From VXYL01 sp963665195 (lineage in GTDB: Bacteria > Pseudomonadota > Gammaproteobacteria > Pseudomonadales > Azotimanducaceae): DNA of 64,000 nt. The notes below the pieces were generated by a model that was given only the letters and a program-made list of their open reading frames with translations, ran no database searches and was not told the origin of the DNA. The DNA is taken from positions 4,774,001 through 4,838,000 of the forward strand of contig OY762070.1 in NCBI GenBank assembly GCA_963665195.1, given 5' to 3'. Position numbers and translations under genes: made by a program. Positions 16,287 to 24,223 of the stretch are shown here, in pieces. Numbering within the stretch: the stretch's first letter is position 1; each line of letters opens with the position of its first letter.

Positions 16287-17342
16287 CTAGCTCTGCTCGC
16301 CTCCCGGCGAGCTGTCCGCTAGGCAGGCAGCGACGGCCGAAGCTACATGCCATGCCAGTACCGGCGGGACCGCATTGCCGATCTGTCGCTCGGTCTCGCG
16401 GAGCTTTGCTTGAAACTCGAAGTCGTCGGGAAAGGACTGGATGCGAGCGGCTTCGCGCATGGAGATGCGGCGGTCGAGTTCGTAGTGGAACTGGATGTTG
16501 CCGTGGCACTCGGCGCGGATCGTGTACGCGGGGCGATCCGCCTTCAGCCGTCGGCTGCCTTGATCGGGGCTCCTGTTGGCCCGGCTCCAGATGTGGCTGG
16601 TCGCCGGGTTCTCTGGCAGGTGCTTCAGGTCGTCCAAGGCTTCCAAGGCGGTCATTGGCCGTCTGTGGAAGTCGGTACGAGGCGGCGCCCTGAACAGCGC
16701 CAGACCGGGCTGCGTGCCGACGATGAATACGCGCTCTCTGGTCTGCGGAACGCCGTAGTCGGCCGCTTGGTACAGCTCGAACGTCACGCGATAGCCGAGA
16801 TTTGAGAAGTCTCGAATGACCTTGCGCAGCGAAGCCGCATTGTGGCGCATGAGCAGGCCTTTGACGTTCTCCGCCACGAAAACGCGCGGTCGCAGCCGCG
16901 ACACGGCCTCGACCATCGCGCGGTACAGGCCGCTGCGCGAGCCTTCGATACCGGCACCCTTGCCGTTGACCGAGATGTCCTGGCAAGGGAATCCGCCGAT
17001 CACCACGTCACACCCGGCGGGCAGCGAGTCCATCAGCGTCCAGGCGTCGCCGTCACGGATCTCCGCACCGAGATTGTGGCGGTAGGTGCGGCAGGCGGCT
17101 GCATTGATGTCGTTAGCCCAGACGATCCGGAACGGGAGTTCGGGGTAGAACCGGTTGAAGACTTGGAATGCGCCGCGAAAGCCGAGGTCCATGCCGCCGC
17201 AGCCGGAGAACATGGAGACGACATCGTAGTTGCGCTGCGACGGGGCGTTCGGGGCGGCGGTCGCGCCGGCGGGACGTTCGAGACGTTCGAGACGTTCGAG
17301 ACGTTCGAGACGTTCGAAAAGGCCGCTCTGTATGTAGGGCAT
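16287..17342 (-). CDS. DNA cytosine-5 methyltransferase of the R-M pair
   Basis: 351 residues, complete. Motif I FSGCGGMDLGF (45-55), catalytic GGFPCQDIS with Cys120, AENVKG (motif VI), QTRERVFIVG (motif VIII), then a target-recognition region and ARIQSFPDDF...ERQIGNAVPPVLAWHVA (motifs IX-X). It methylates carbon 5 of cytosine, using S-adenosylmethionine, and should protect host DNA from the adjacent nuclease. The ATG giving MPYIQSGLF places a (L/F)ER repeat tract at residues 8-23 before the catalytic fold. A GTG at 17417 would extend it by 25 residues. Confidence 0.95.
   Translation of the reverse strand: MPYIQSGLFERLERLERLERLERPAGATAAPNAPSQRNYDVVSMFSGCGGMDLGFRGAFQVFNRFYPELPFRIVWANDINAAACRTYRHNLGAEIRDGDAWTLMDSLPAGCDVVIGGFPCQDISVNGKGAGIEGSRSGLYRAMVEAVSRLRPRVFVAENVKGLLMRHNAASLRKVIRDFSNLGYRVTFELYQAADYGVPQTRERVFIVGTQPGLALFRAPPRTDFHRRPMTALEALDDLKHLPENPATSHIWSRANRSPDQGSRRLKADRPAYTIRAECHGNIQFHYELDRRISMREAARIQSFPDDFEFQAKLRETERQIGNAVPPVLAWHVASAVAACLADSSPGGEQS
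17273..17317. repeat. five perfect 9-bp tandem copies (GACGTTCGA)
   Basis: Five uninterrupted identical 9-bp units, 45 bp in total, inside the 5' end of the methyltransferase gene. Read on the minus strand they encode the tripeptide repeat F/L-E-R. Because the unit is a multiple of three, copy-number change would lengthen or shorten the charged N-terminal tract without shifting frame. Confidence 0.95.
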
Positions 17343-17516
17343 GGGCGGAGTGTGGCCGTCTGCGCTGTGCGACCCGGCGTTGCCGAGTCGTGCTGTTCGT
17401 TCGGCTAAGCCTATCACTCGTGCCGTTGCTGGCCAACGCGAGGACTGCGACTACTGCCACTCGGAGCTTCGTTGGCCGCCGTATGATCGAACACGATCAA
17501 CATGGGGAGCACCGGG

Positions 17517-18377
17517 ATGAACCTGCCTCGAAGTGCGTCGCCTGCCTCCAAGGCCGGCTCGCTCCGGTTTGCGTTGCTGGCGACCGTCCTGGTCGCTCTG
17601 GCGCTCGCCGCCTGCGTCACCAGTCCCACGGGGCGCAGCCAGCTGATGATCGTCTCCCCGGAGACCGCCATCGCCGCCTCGCAGCGGGCGTACCTCAACG
17701 CGGTACGCGATCTTCAGCGGGAGAACAGGCTGCTTTACGACTGGCGGATCAAGGAGCGCGTCGAAAGCGTCGCCGGGCGCGTGGTCGCGCAGGCCGTGGC
17801 CCTGTATCCGCGCACTTCGCGCTGGCAGTGGAGCGTCGCTCTGATCGACGACGACGATCCCAATGCCTGGTGCATGGCCGGCGGACGCATGGCGGTCAAT
17901 AGCGGATTGCTTACCGAGCTCGGCCTTTCCAACGACGAGCTCGCGCACATCATCGGCCATGAGATCGCCCACGCCATCGCCAACCACACCGCCGAACGGA
18001 TGTCCATGGTGCTCCTCACCCAGGCCGGTCTGATCGCCGCTGCCATCGCCGCCGACGAAGACGATGAGGACGTGCTGTCGGCCGCCTCGGTCGCCGCGGA
18101 CCTCGCCATCATGCTGCCGAACAGTCGGGTGGCGGAGTCGGAAGCGGACCGCTTGGGCATGGAACTCGCCATCCGCGCCGGCTACGAGCCTGCCGCCGCG
18201 GTATCGATGTGGGACAAGATGGCCGCCGCTGGCTTCGGCGCCGGGGTGCCGCAGTTCCTGTCCACGCACCCGGCGCCCGGCAACCGCCAAGCGGCGCTTC
18301 GGGCTCTGATCCCGAGCCTCGGCGGCCTGCCGTCCGCAGCCAGCGGCGAGACGTACCCGGTGGCGGTTGTGCCCTAG
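17517..18377 (+). CDS. M48-family periplasmic metalloprotease lipoprotein
   Basis: 286 residues. A lipoprotein signal ends in LALAAC with lipidated Cys33, placing the protein at a membrane facing the periplasm. Zinc motif HEIAH (His148, Glu149, His152) with the third ligand in AESEADRLG (Glu207) marks an M48 peptidase of the YggG/LoiP type, which degrades damaged or misassembled envelope proteins. The ATG at 17517 is preferred over one five codons upstream because GGGGAG lies about 8 nt before it. It stands alone, downstream of the divergent methyltransferase. Confidence 0.92.
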   Translation: MNLPRSASPASKAGSLRFALLATVLVALALAACVTSPTGRSQLMIVSPETAIAASQRAYLNAVRDLQRENRLLYDWRIKERVESVAGRVVAQAVALYPRTSRWQWSVALIDDDDPNAWCMAGGRMAVNSGLLTELGLSNDELAHIIGHEIAHAIANHTAERMSMVLLTQAGLIAAAIAADEDDEDVLSAASVAADLAIMLPNSRVAESEADRLGMELAIRAGYEPAAAVSMWDKMAAAGFGAGVPQFLSTHPAPGNRQAALRALIPSLGGLPSAASGETYPVAVVP

Positions 18378-18527
18378 CCGTCGCGCAGCGTTGTTACGCA
18401 GCCAAGCTCGCGAATGTCCTCGGACGGCATCTCCGCCACAGGCGCAAGACCATTTCTTCCGCCGCCCGTAGGCGCTGCGCGGCGAAACGTGGCAGGGCGG
18501 GGGCTTGGAACGCGGCGGCGGGCTCGC

Positions 18528-19421
18528 CTAGTCGCCCTGCAGCAGGTTGGCGGGCGCGTACTGGTCCGTGAGCGGGCGCTTGGCCGTGTCCCAGTCGATG
18601 GCCAGCGAGAGCCGGTCCGGGTACTCCTTGATGGGCACGCCGTAGGGCCGCAAGCGCTTCGCCCAGGCGGCGGCATTGGCGCGCAGCACTCGCTTCGGCG
18701 GCGGCGGGCCGTTCATCGCGATCACCACCCGGTTGTCGCTCTCAAGCAGGCGGAAGTTGAAGAACATGCCGAACACCGCCCGGTAGGTTTCGGACTCGTG
18801 GTCGTAGAGGCCCGACGTGGCGAAGGTATTGGCAGCGAGCACGGCGTCGGGGCCGAGCAGGGCCCGCGACTCCTCGAGGAACTCCGCGGTCATGAGGTGT
18901 TCCGGGATGTAGTCGCCGCCGAAGGCGTCGAGGATCACGATGTCGTAGCTCTCGCCGCGCGCGCCGGCGCGCTTGACGAACACGCGGGCGTCGCCAACAT
19001 GCACTTTCACCCGGTCGCTGGCGGCGAAGCCGAAGTACTGCTGCGCTGCGGCGTAGACCGCCGGGTCGATCTCCACCACATCGATATGCACGTCGGGCAG
19101 CAGCTCGGCGAGCGCGGTCGGCAAAGTACCGCCGCCAAGGCCAGCGATCAGCACCCTGGCCGGGTCCGGCTTCACCAGCAGCGCCGCCATCGTCATCCGC
19201 GTGTAGGTGAACAATAGGCGCTGCGGATCGCGCACATCCATGCACGACTGCGATCGCCGCTTGGCGCGCACGGAGAACTGCATGCATAGGCGCCGGTCGG
19301 TCTTGGTGATGAGGATCGTCTGGTAGAGCGAACGTTCGCGATGGATGACTTCCGCCGCGGCATCGGCGCACATGGCGACGCCGAGCAGCACGGCGAACGC
19401 GAGCGGGACTCTACGCAGCAT
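18528..19421 (-). CDS. spermidine synthase-like SAM-binding protein
   Basis: 297 residues. A signal-like N-terminus (MLRRVPLAFAVLLGVAMCADA) precedes a Rossmann methyltransferase/aminopropyltransferase fold: VLIAGLGGGTLPTAL (nucleotide loop), VVEIDPAVYAAA, VGDARVF, and DIVILDAFGGDYIPEHL. This arrangement matches the soluble half of proteins annotated as fused MFS/spermidine synthase, whose substrates are mostly unknown. The gene overlaps the end of the upstream membrane gene by 11 nt, so the two are translationally linked. Whether the product is exported or anchored is unclear. Confidence 0.85.
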   Translation of the reverse strand: MLRRVPLAFAVLLGVAMCADAAAEVIHRERSLYQTILITKTDRRLCMQFSVRAKRRSQSCMDVRDPQRLLFTYTRMTMAALLVKPDPARVLIAGLGGGTLPTALAELLPDVHIDVVEIDPAVYAAAQQYFGFAASDRVKVHVGDARVFVKRAGARGESYDIVILDAFGGDYIPEHLMTAEFLEESRALLGPDAVLAANTFATSGLYDHESETYRAVFGMFFNFRLLESDNRVVIAMNGPPPPKRVLRANAAAWAKRLRPYGVPIKEYPDRLSLAIDWDTAKRPLTDQYAPANLLQGD

Positions 19422-20016
19422 TGTCGTCGAACCGCCCCACTGCTGCAGCGACCAGGCCCATGGCCAGCAGCATTGCCGCGAGTGTCGTGACGATGGTGTC
19501 GACCTCGAACCAGAGCACGAAGTAGAAGCTGGTGCCGAGGGTGCCGAGCGCACTGCCCAGGGTGGAGACGAAGTACAGCGTCCCGGCGACGCGGCCGGAC
19601 TCCTCGCGGCTGCGCACCAGCAGCCGCACGGCATACGGCGAGATGCTGCCCAGCACCACGGTGGGCGCGACGAACAGCGCAAGCGATGCGGCTAGGCTGC
19701 CGTAGCGCGGGTCTTCGATTCGAGCGAACACCCACTGCATCGTCGGCTCGGCCAGCAGCACCGTGGGGTACAGGATCAGCGCGCCGATCACGAACAGGGC
19801 GCCGAACTTGCCGAGGGTGGGCGAGCGCAGCGACAGGGTGCCGCCGATCAGATAGCCCGCCGCCAGGGCCAGCATGAACACCGTGATGATGCTGCCCCAG
19901 ACGTAGATGCTGCTGCCGAACCACGGCGCCAGGATGCGCCCGCCGAGCAGCTCCAGCGACATGATGGAGAACCCGCCGCCGAAGGCCAGCAGGTTGACTA
20001 GCAGGATCCGCGGCAT
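19411..20016 (-). CDS. membrane partner of spermidine synthase-like protein
   Basis: 201 residues, almost all hydrophobic helices (MPRILLVNLLAFGGGFSIMSLELLGGRILAPWFG...). The MSLELLGGRILAPWFGSSIYVWGSII block is characteristic of the membrane half of fused MFS/spermidine synthase proteins. In many bacteria this half and the SAM-binding half are one polypeptide. Here a stop codon splits them into two overlapping genes. Function is unknown; polyamine-like transfer is only an analogy. Confidence 0.85.
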   Translation of the reverse strand: MPRILLVNLLAFGGGFSIMSLELLGGRILAPWFGSSIYVWGSIITVFMLALAAGYLIGGTLSLRSPTLGKFGALFVIGALILYPTVLLAEPTMQWVFARIEDPRYGSLAASLALFVAPTVVLGSISPYAVRLLVRSREESGRVAGTLYFVSTLGSALGTLGTSFYFVLWFEVDTIVTTLAAMLLAMGLVAAAVGRFDDNAA

Positions 20017-20066
20017 GGCCCGGGCGGCGCCGGTAGGCGTCGGCACCGCCGGATCCAAGCGGTCGT

Positions 20067-20837
20067 CTAGCGGCCCTTCCAGTTCGGCGGGCGCTTCTCG
20101 GAGAAGGCGCGCGGGCCTTCGATGAAGTCCTCGCTCTTGTTCAGCGCCGCCACCGACTCGTAGCGCACGGCCATGGACTCTTCCAGCGAGCCCATGCTGA
20201 GGCTGCGGTAGACCACGTCCTTGCTTGCCCGGATGGACAGCGGCGCGCACTCCAGCGTCATCTGCACCCAGCGATGGGTCTCCTCCATCAGCTTGTCGTG
20301 CGGCACCACGGCATTGACGAAGCCGAGTTCGTAGCCTTCCTGGGCGGGTACGTGGCGGCCCGTGAGGATCATGCCGAGGGCGCGCTTGGAGCCGATCTGG
20401 CGCGGCAGCCGCTGCAGGCCGCCGGCGAGCGCGGCGAGGCCGACCTTCGGCTCCGGCAGCGCGAAGATGGCTTGCTCGGAGGCGATGATGATGTCGCAGG
20501 CGAGCGCGATCTCGAAGCCGCCGCCCATCGCCACGCCGTTCACCGCCGCGTAGACCGGTTTGGCGAGGTCGAAGCGCGAGGTGAGGCCGCCGAAGCCGCG
20601 CGGCGTCGGCACCCGGACGCCCCCTTCGGCCTGGTGGCGCAGGTCGTTGCCAGCGCTGAAGCCGCGACCGGCGCCGGTGACGATGGCCACCCACATGTCC
20701 GGATCGTTCGCGTAGTCGTCGAACACCTCGCCGAGTTCGGCGTTGGCCGGCGGATGCAGCGCGTTCAGCCGCTCCGGGCGGTTCAGCGTGACGGTCATGA
20801 TGTGGTCGGCCTTGTCGACCTTGCAGAATTCGGGCAT
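20067..20837 (-). CDS. enoyl-CoA hydratase/isomerase family protein
   Basis: 256 residues, standard crotonase length. The oxyanion-hole segments are FSAGNDL and AMGGGFEIALACDI, and a Glu in the FALPEPKVGL block sits in the catalytic region. C-terminal FIEGPRAFSEKRPPNWKGR is the usual trimerisation tail. The family hydrates enoyl-CoAs in beta-oxidation or related pathways; the substrate is not identifiable. A strong GAGGAGGGG ribosome-binding site precedes the ATG. It lies 50 nt upstream of the spermidine-synthase-like pair on the same strand. Confidence 0.93.
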   Translation of the reverse strand: MPEFCKVDKADHIMTVTLNRPERLNALHPPANAELGEVFDDYANDPDMWVAIVTGAGRGFSAGNDLRHQAEGGVRVPTPRGFGGLTSRFDLAKPVYAAVNGVAMGGGFEIALACDIIIASEQAIFALPEPKVGLAALAGGLQRLPRQIGSKRALGMILTGRHVPAQEGYELGFVNAVVPHDKLMEETHRWVQMTLECAPLSIRASKDVVYRSLSMGSLEESMAVRYESVAALNKSEDFIEGPRAFSEKRPPNWKGR

Positions 20838-21114
20838 CGCCCCTCCTCTCTGTGTTGCTCTCTGTGGTTGCCTAGTCGCATGTGCGGTTCGCGGCTAGTT
20901 TGTCGGGCACTACGGCGTCAAGCAAGCACCTGTTCCTTGCGCGACAGCGACATGCCGCAACGGGGATTGCTACGGGCCCCTCTGCACAGCTAACTGCCGT
21001 TGCAGGGGCATGTTCGACTTCCTACGCAAGACGGCGAAAGTCGAGCGAAAAACTTACAGGACGTATGGGGAATGTCCTACATCAGCCTGGTTCTGGGGGC
21101 GCTACGGTGGCCCC

Positions 21115-22200
21115 ATGAACCTGATCGCCGACACCGCCTACAAGCGCATCTACGGCCACGCCTTCATGCTCGCCGAGCTGCTCCGCCTGCTCCTCCCGGA
21201 CGTGCCGGGCGGTCGCCGCCTGCTCGCCGACCTCGACCTCGCCGCCGCCCGACGCCAGCCCGAGCAGAGCGTCGACGCCCAGGGCCACCGCCGCCACGGC
21301 GACATGGTCTGGAGCGTCCCCTTCCTGCCTGGCGCGGCGCGCCGCGGCCGCCGGCTCGTCGTCTTCGCGGAGTTCCAGGAGCCGGCGGACCCCCTGATGC
21401 CGCTGCGCCTGCGCCACTACGTCTCCGGCCACTTCGTCGCCCAGGCCGACGCCGGCGCCCTGCGCGCCCCCGAACCCGTGCCGCCGGCGCTCGGCGTGGT
21501 GCTGCACAGCGGCGCCCGGCGCTGGAATGCGCCGCGCACCATGGCCGGGCTGCGCCTGCCCGGCGGCGACGCCGACTGGCGGGCGGACCTGTCGAGCGAA
21601 TCGAGCGAGCTGTTCTCCGGCGACGGCCACCTGCTGCTCGACAGCGCGGCGTTGACACCCGCGGACGGGCGCGAGGACAATGCGGCTTGGCTGCTGGCGG
21701 CGCTGGAAGGGCCGCACCCGGCGCACGTCGAGCGCTGGCTCGGGGCGCTGGTCCGGCGGCTGGGGCCGCCGGCGCCGGGCAAGCTGCGCGACGAGGCGGT
21801 GGAGTGGGCATTGCGGACGCTCGCGCGCCGCACGGGCTTGGACTTGGGAGTGGCGACGATGGCGGAAGTGGCGCGGCTGCAGGCCGACGACGAGTGGGAC
21901 GAGTACCTCAAGCAGTGGCGGATCGACTGGCAGGAGCGGTACTTCGACGACATGGTCGCCATCGGCCGGGCCGAGGGCGTGGCCCAGGGATTGGCGGACG
22001 GCGTGGCCCAGGGACTGGCGCGGGAGCGGGCGCTGCTGGTCCGACTAGTCGAGGCCCGGTTCGGCGCCGGGGCGGGCGCGGCGGTCAGCCTCCGCCTGGA
22101 CGGCATCGCGGACCCGGCGCGGCTGGAACGGATCGGCTTGGCCGTCGTCTCCGCCGAATCCGGCGCGGACATCGTCGCCATGATCGACGCGGACGCCTGA
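21115..22200 (+). CDS. Rpn-family recombination-promoting nuclease/putative transposase
   Basis: 361 residues. The N-terminus ADTAYKRIYGHAFMLAELLRLLLPD and the core WSVPF...VVFAEFQEPADPLMPLRLRHY match the Rpn/PD-(D/E)XK transposase-like family, with Glu-x-Gln as part of the nuclease site. The C-terminal LLVRLVEARFGA...IADPARLERIGLAVVSAES resembles DUF4351, commonly attached to these proteins. A short repeat (EGVAQGLADGVAQGLA) lies just before it. E. coli RpnA-type proteins nick DNA and stimulate RecA-independent recombination. The ATG giving MNLIADTAYKR is preferred because it starts the conserved domain. The roughly 280 nt upstream hold no gene. Confidence 0.88.
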   Translation: MNLIADTAYKRIYGHAFMLAELLRLLLPDVPGGRRLLADLDLAAARRQPEQSVDAQGHRRHGDMVWSVPFLPGAARRGRRLVVFAEFQEPADPLMPLRLRHYVSGHFVAQADAGALRAPEPVPPALGVVLHSGARRWNAPRTMAGLRLPGGDADWRADLSSESSELFSGDGHLLLDSAALTPADGREDNAAWLLAALEGPHPAHVERWLGALVRRLGPPAPGKLRDEAVEWALRTLARRTGLDLGVATMAEVARLQADDEWDEYLKQWRIDWQERYFDDMVAIGRAEGVAQGLADGVAQGLARERALLVRLVEARFGAGAGAAVSLRLDGIADPARLERIGLAVVSAESGADIVAMIDADA

Positions 22201-22322
22201 CGTTCTGGGCTGGCCGTCTCGCACAGCCGCCCCCGACCGGGCGACCCAGCACGTGGTAAGTACCTAGGCGGCATATCCGCGTCGCGATGCGCTGGGCGGC
22301 GACGGTGGCTTAAGCTAAGGCC

Positions 22323-23270
22323 ATGCGCGATGCAACCGTCTTCTTGGGCTGCCTGCCCGCGCTCATGACGCCTTGCGATGCGTCGGGCGCGCCGGACTTC
22401 GACGTGCTGGCTGCGACCGGCGCCGAACTCGTTGGCGCCGGCATGAGGGCGGTGGTCTACTGCGGATCCATGGGCGAGTGGCCGCTCCTGTCGGACGCGG
22501 CGCGGCGCACCGGCGTCGAGGCGCTGGTGGCCCGGAAGGTGCCCGTCGTGGTCGGCACGGGCGCCCAGAACACGAGCCGGTCGGCCGCGCTGGCCGCCCA
22601 TGCGAAGGCGGCGGGCGCGGATGGGCTGATGCTCATCCCCCGGGTGCTATCGCGCGGATCTTCCGCCGCGGCGCAGCGGGACCACTTCGCTGCGGTCCTC
22701 GGCGCCGGGGAAGACCTGCCGGCGGTGATCTACAACAGCCCCTACTACGGCTTCGAGACCAAGGCCGAACTGTTCTTCGACCTGGCAGAGCGCTTCGACA
22801 ACCTGGTCGGCTTCAAGGAATTCGGCGGCGCGGCGGCGCTCGGCTACGCCGCCGAACACATCGTCGGCGCCGATTCGCGCTTCAGGCTCCTGGTCGGCGT
22901 CGATACGCAGGTGGTCCACGGGATGGTGTACTGCGGCGCCACCGGCGTCATCACCGGGATCGGCAATGCGCTGCCCGCGCAGACGCTGCGCCTGATCGAA
23001 CTGTGCCGCGCCGCGGCCGGCGGCAGCGCACCGGCACTGGCACTGGCCAAGGAGCTGGACGCGGCGCTCTCGACGCTCGCCCGATTCGACGAAGGTCCGG
23101 ACCTGGTGCTCTGCTTCAAGCGCCTGATGGTGCTCGAAGGCCACGCCGAGTACGCCCATCCCGTGCAGGCGACGGATGCCCTCAGCGCTTCGCAGCGGGC
23201 CTTCGTCGACCAGGCGTGGCAACGGTTCAGGCGCTGGTGGGACGCATGGCCCGGAAAGTCGGCGCGGTGA
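22323..23270 (+). CDS. DHDPS-family aldolase/deaminase, candidate hydroxyproline-pathway deaminase
   Basis: 315 residues, (beta/alpha)8 barrel of the dihydrodipicolinate synthase superfamily. Schiff-base Lys165 is in LVGFKEFGG and Tyr137 in IYNSPYYG; the N-terminal pattern is PALMTPCDASGAPDF. The next two genes encode a 4-hydroxyproline epimerase and a DadA-like dehydrogenase. The likely role is therefore the pathway's third step, deamination of 1-pyrroline-4-hydroxy-2-carboxylate to 2-oxoglutarate semialdehyde. This is inferred from the neighbours; a lyase for another keto acid is possible. Its TGA overlaps the GTG of the next gene. Confidence 0.88.
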   Translation: MRDATVFLGCLPALMTPCDASGAPDFDVLAATGAELVGAGMRAVVYCGSMGEWPLLSDAARRTGVEALVARKVPVVVGTGAQNTSRSAALAAHAKAAGADGLMLIPRVLSRGSSAAAQRDHFAAVLGAGEDLPAVIYNSPYYGFETKAELFFDLAERFDNLVGFKEFGGAAALGYAAEHIVGADSRFRLLVGVDTQVVHGMVYCGATGVITGIGNALPAQTLRLIELCRAAAGGSAPALALAKELDAALSTLARFDEGPDLVLCFKRLMVLEGHAEYAHPVQATDALSASQRAFVDQAWQRFRRWWDAWPGKSAR

Positions 23271-24223
23271 CCGGCGAACCCGATCCTGCCGTGCTGCGCG
23301 TGGTCGATTCGCATACCGCGGGCGAGCCGACCCGGGTGATCGTCGGCGGCTGCCCGGATCTCGGCGAAGGTACCGTGGCGGCGCAGCGGCAACTGCTGCA
23401 GGAGCGCCACGACGACCTGCGCCGCGCCGTCATCCTCGAGCCGCGCGGCTCGGATGCTCTGGTCGGCGCGCTGCTTTGCGAATCGCCGAACGCCGACTGC
23501 GCGACCGGCGTCATCTTCTTCAACAACGTGGGCTATCTCGGCATGTGCGGCCACGGCGCGATCGGCGTGGCGGTGACGCTCGCGCATCTGGGCCGCGCGG
23601 GTCTTGGCACGATGCTGCTCGACACTCCCGTCGGCACCGTCACGGTGGAGCTGGCCACGCCAACGCGAGCCATTGTCGACAACGTCGCGAGCTACTGCTG
23701 GCGACGCGATGTCGCGTTGGAGGTGCCGGATGTCGGCACGGTTCGCGGCGATGTTGCGTGGGGCGGAAACTGGTTCTTCCTGGTCGAACACGCGCCGGTG
23801 CCGCTGACGCTGCGCAACGAGCCCGAGCTGACGCGTGCGGCGCGGCGAATCAAGGCGGCGCTGACGCAGCAGAGCATCACGGGCGCGGACGGCGCGGAGA
23901 TCGACCACATCGAACTGTTCGGCCCGCCTGAGGCCCCGGGGGCGAACAGCCGGAATTTCGTGCTGTGTCCCGGCGACGCCTACGACCGCTCGCCCTGCGG
24001 CACGGGTACCAGCGCGAAGCTTGCCTGCTTGGCGGCTCGCGGGGCACTCGCTCCCGGCGAAGACTGGGTCCAGGAGAGCATCGTCGGCAGCCGCTTCACC
24101 GCCAGCTACCGGCCGGCGCCCGGTGGCGGCATCCTGCCGCGCATCGCGGGCGAAGCGTACGTCTGCGCCGAGGCGACGCTGGTGCGGCACCCCGACGATC
24201 CGTTCCGCGACGGCATCGGCTGA
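23267..24223 (+). CDS. 4-hydroxyproline 2-epimerase (proline racemase family)
   Basis: 318 residues from a GTG overlapping the upstream TGA (GTGA). Both catalytic cysteines of the two-base racemase mechanism are present: Cys94 in GMCGHGAIG and Cys244 in DRSPCGTGTSA. Having Cys at both positions indicates an epimerase rather than the Thr-containing dehydratase subgroup. VDSHTAGEPTRV at the N-terminus is typical of 4-hydroxyproline 2-epimerases, which convert trans-4-hydroxy-L-proline to cis-4-hydroxy-D-proline. An ATG seven codons upstream is an alternative start. The next gene begins at the base after the stop. Confidence 0.93.
   Translation: MTGEPDPAVLRVVDSHTAGEPTRVIVGGCPDLGEGTVAAQRQLLQERHDDLRRAVILEPRGSDALVGALLCESPNADCATGVIFFNNVGYLGMCGHGAIGVAVTLAHLGRAGLGTMLLDTPVGTVTVELATPTRAIVDNVASYCWRRDVALEVPDVGTVRGDVAWGGNWFFLVEHAPVPLTLRNEPELTRAARRIKAALTQQSITGADGAEIDHIELFGPPEAPGANSRNFVLCPGDAYDRSPCGTGTSAKLACLAARGALAPGEDWVQESIVGSRFTASYRPAPGGGILPRIAGEAYVCAEATLVRHPDDPFRDGIG

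Noticed and set aside
17273..17317. The 9-bp repeats as a possible CRISPR or phase-variation switch
   Set aside because: There are no spacers between units, and a 9-bp unit cannot shift the reading frame.
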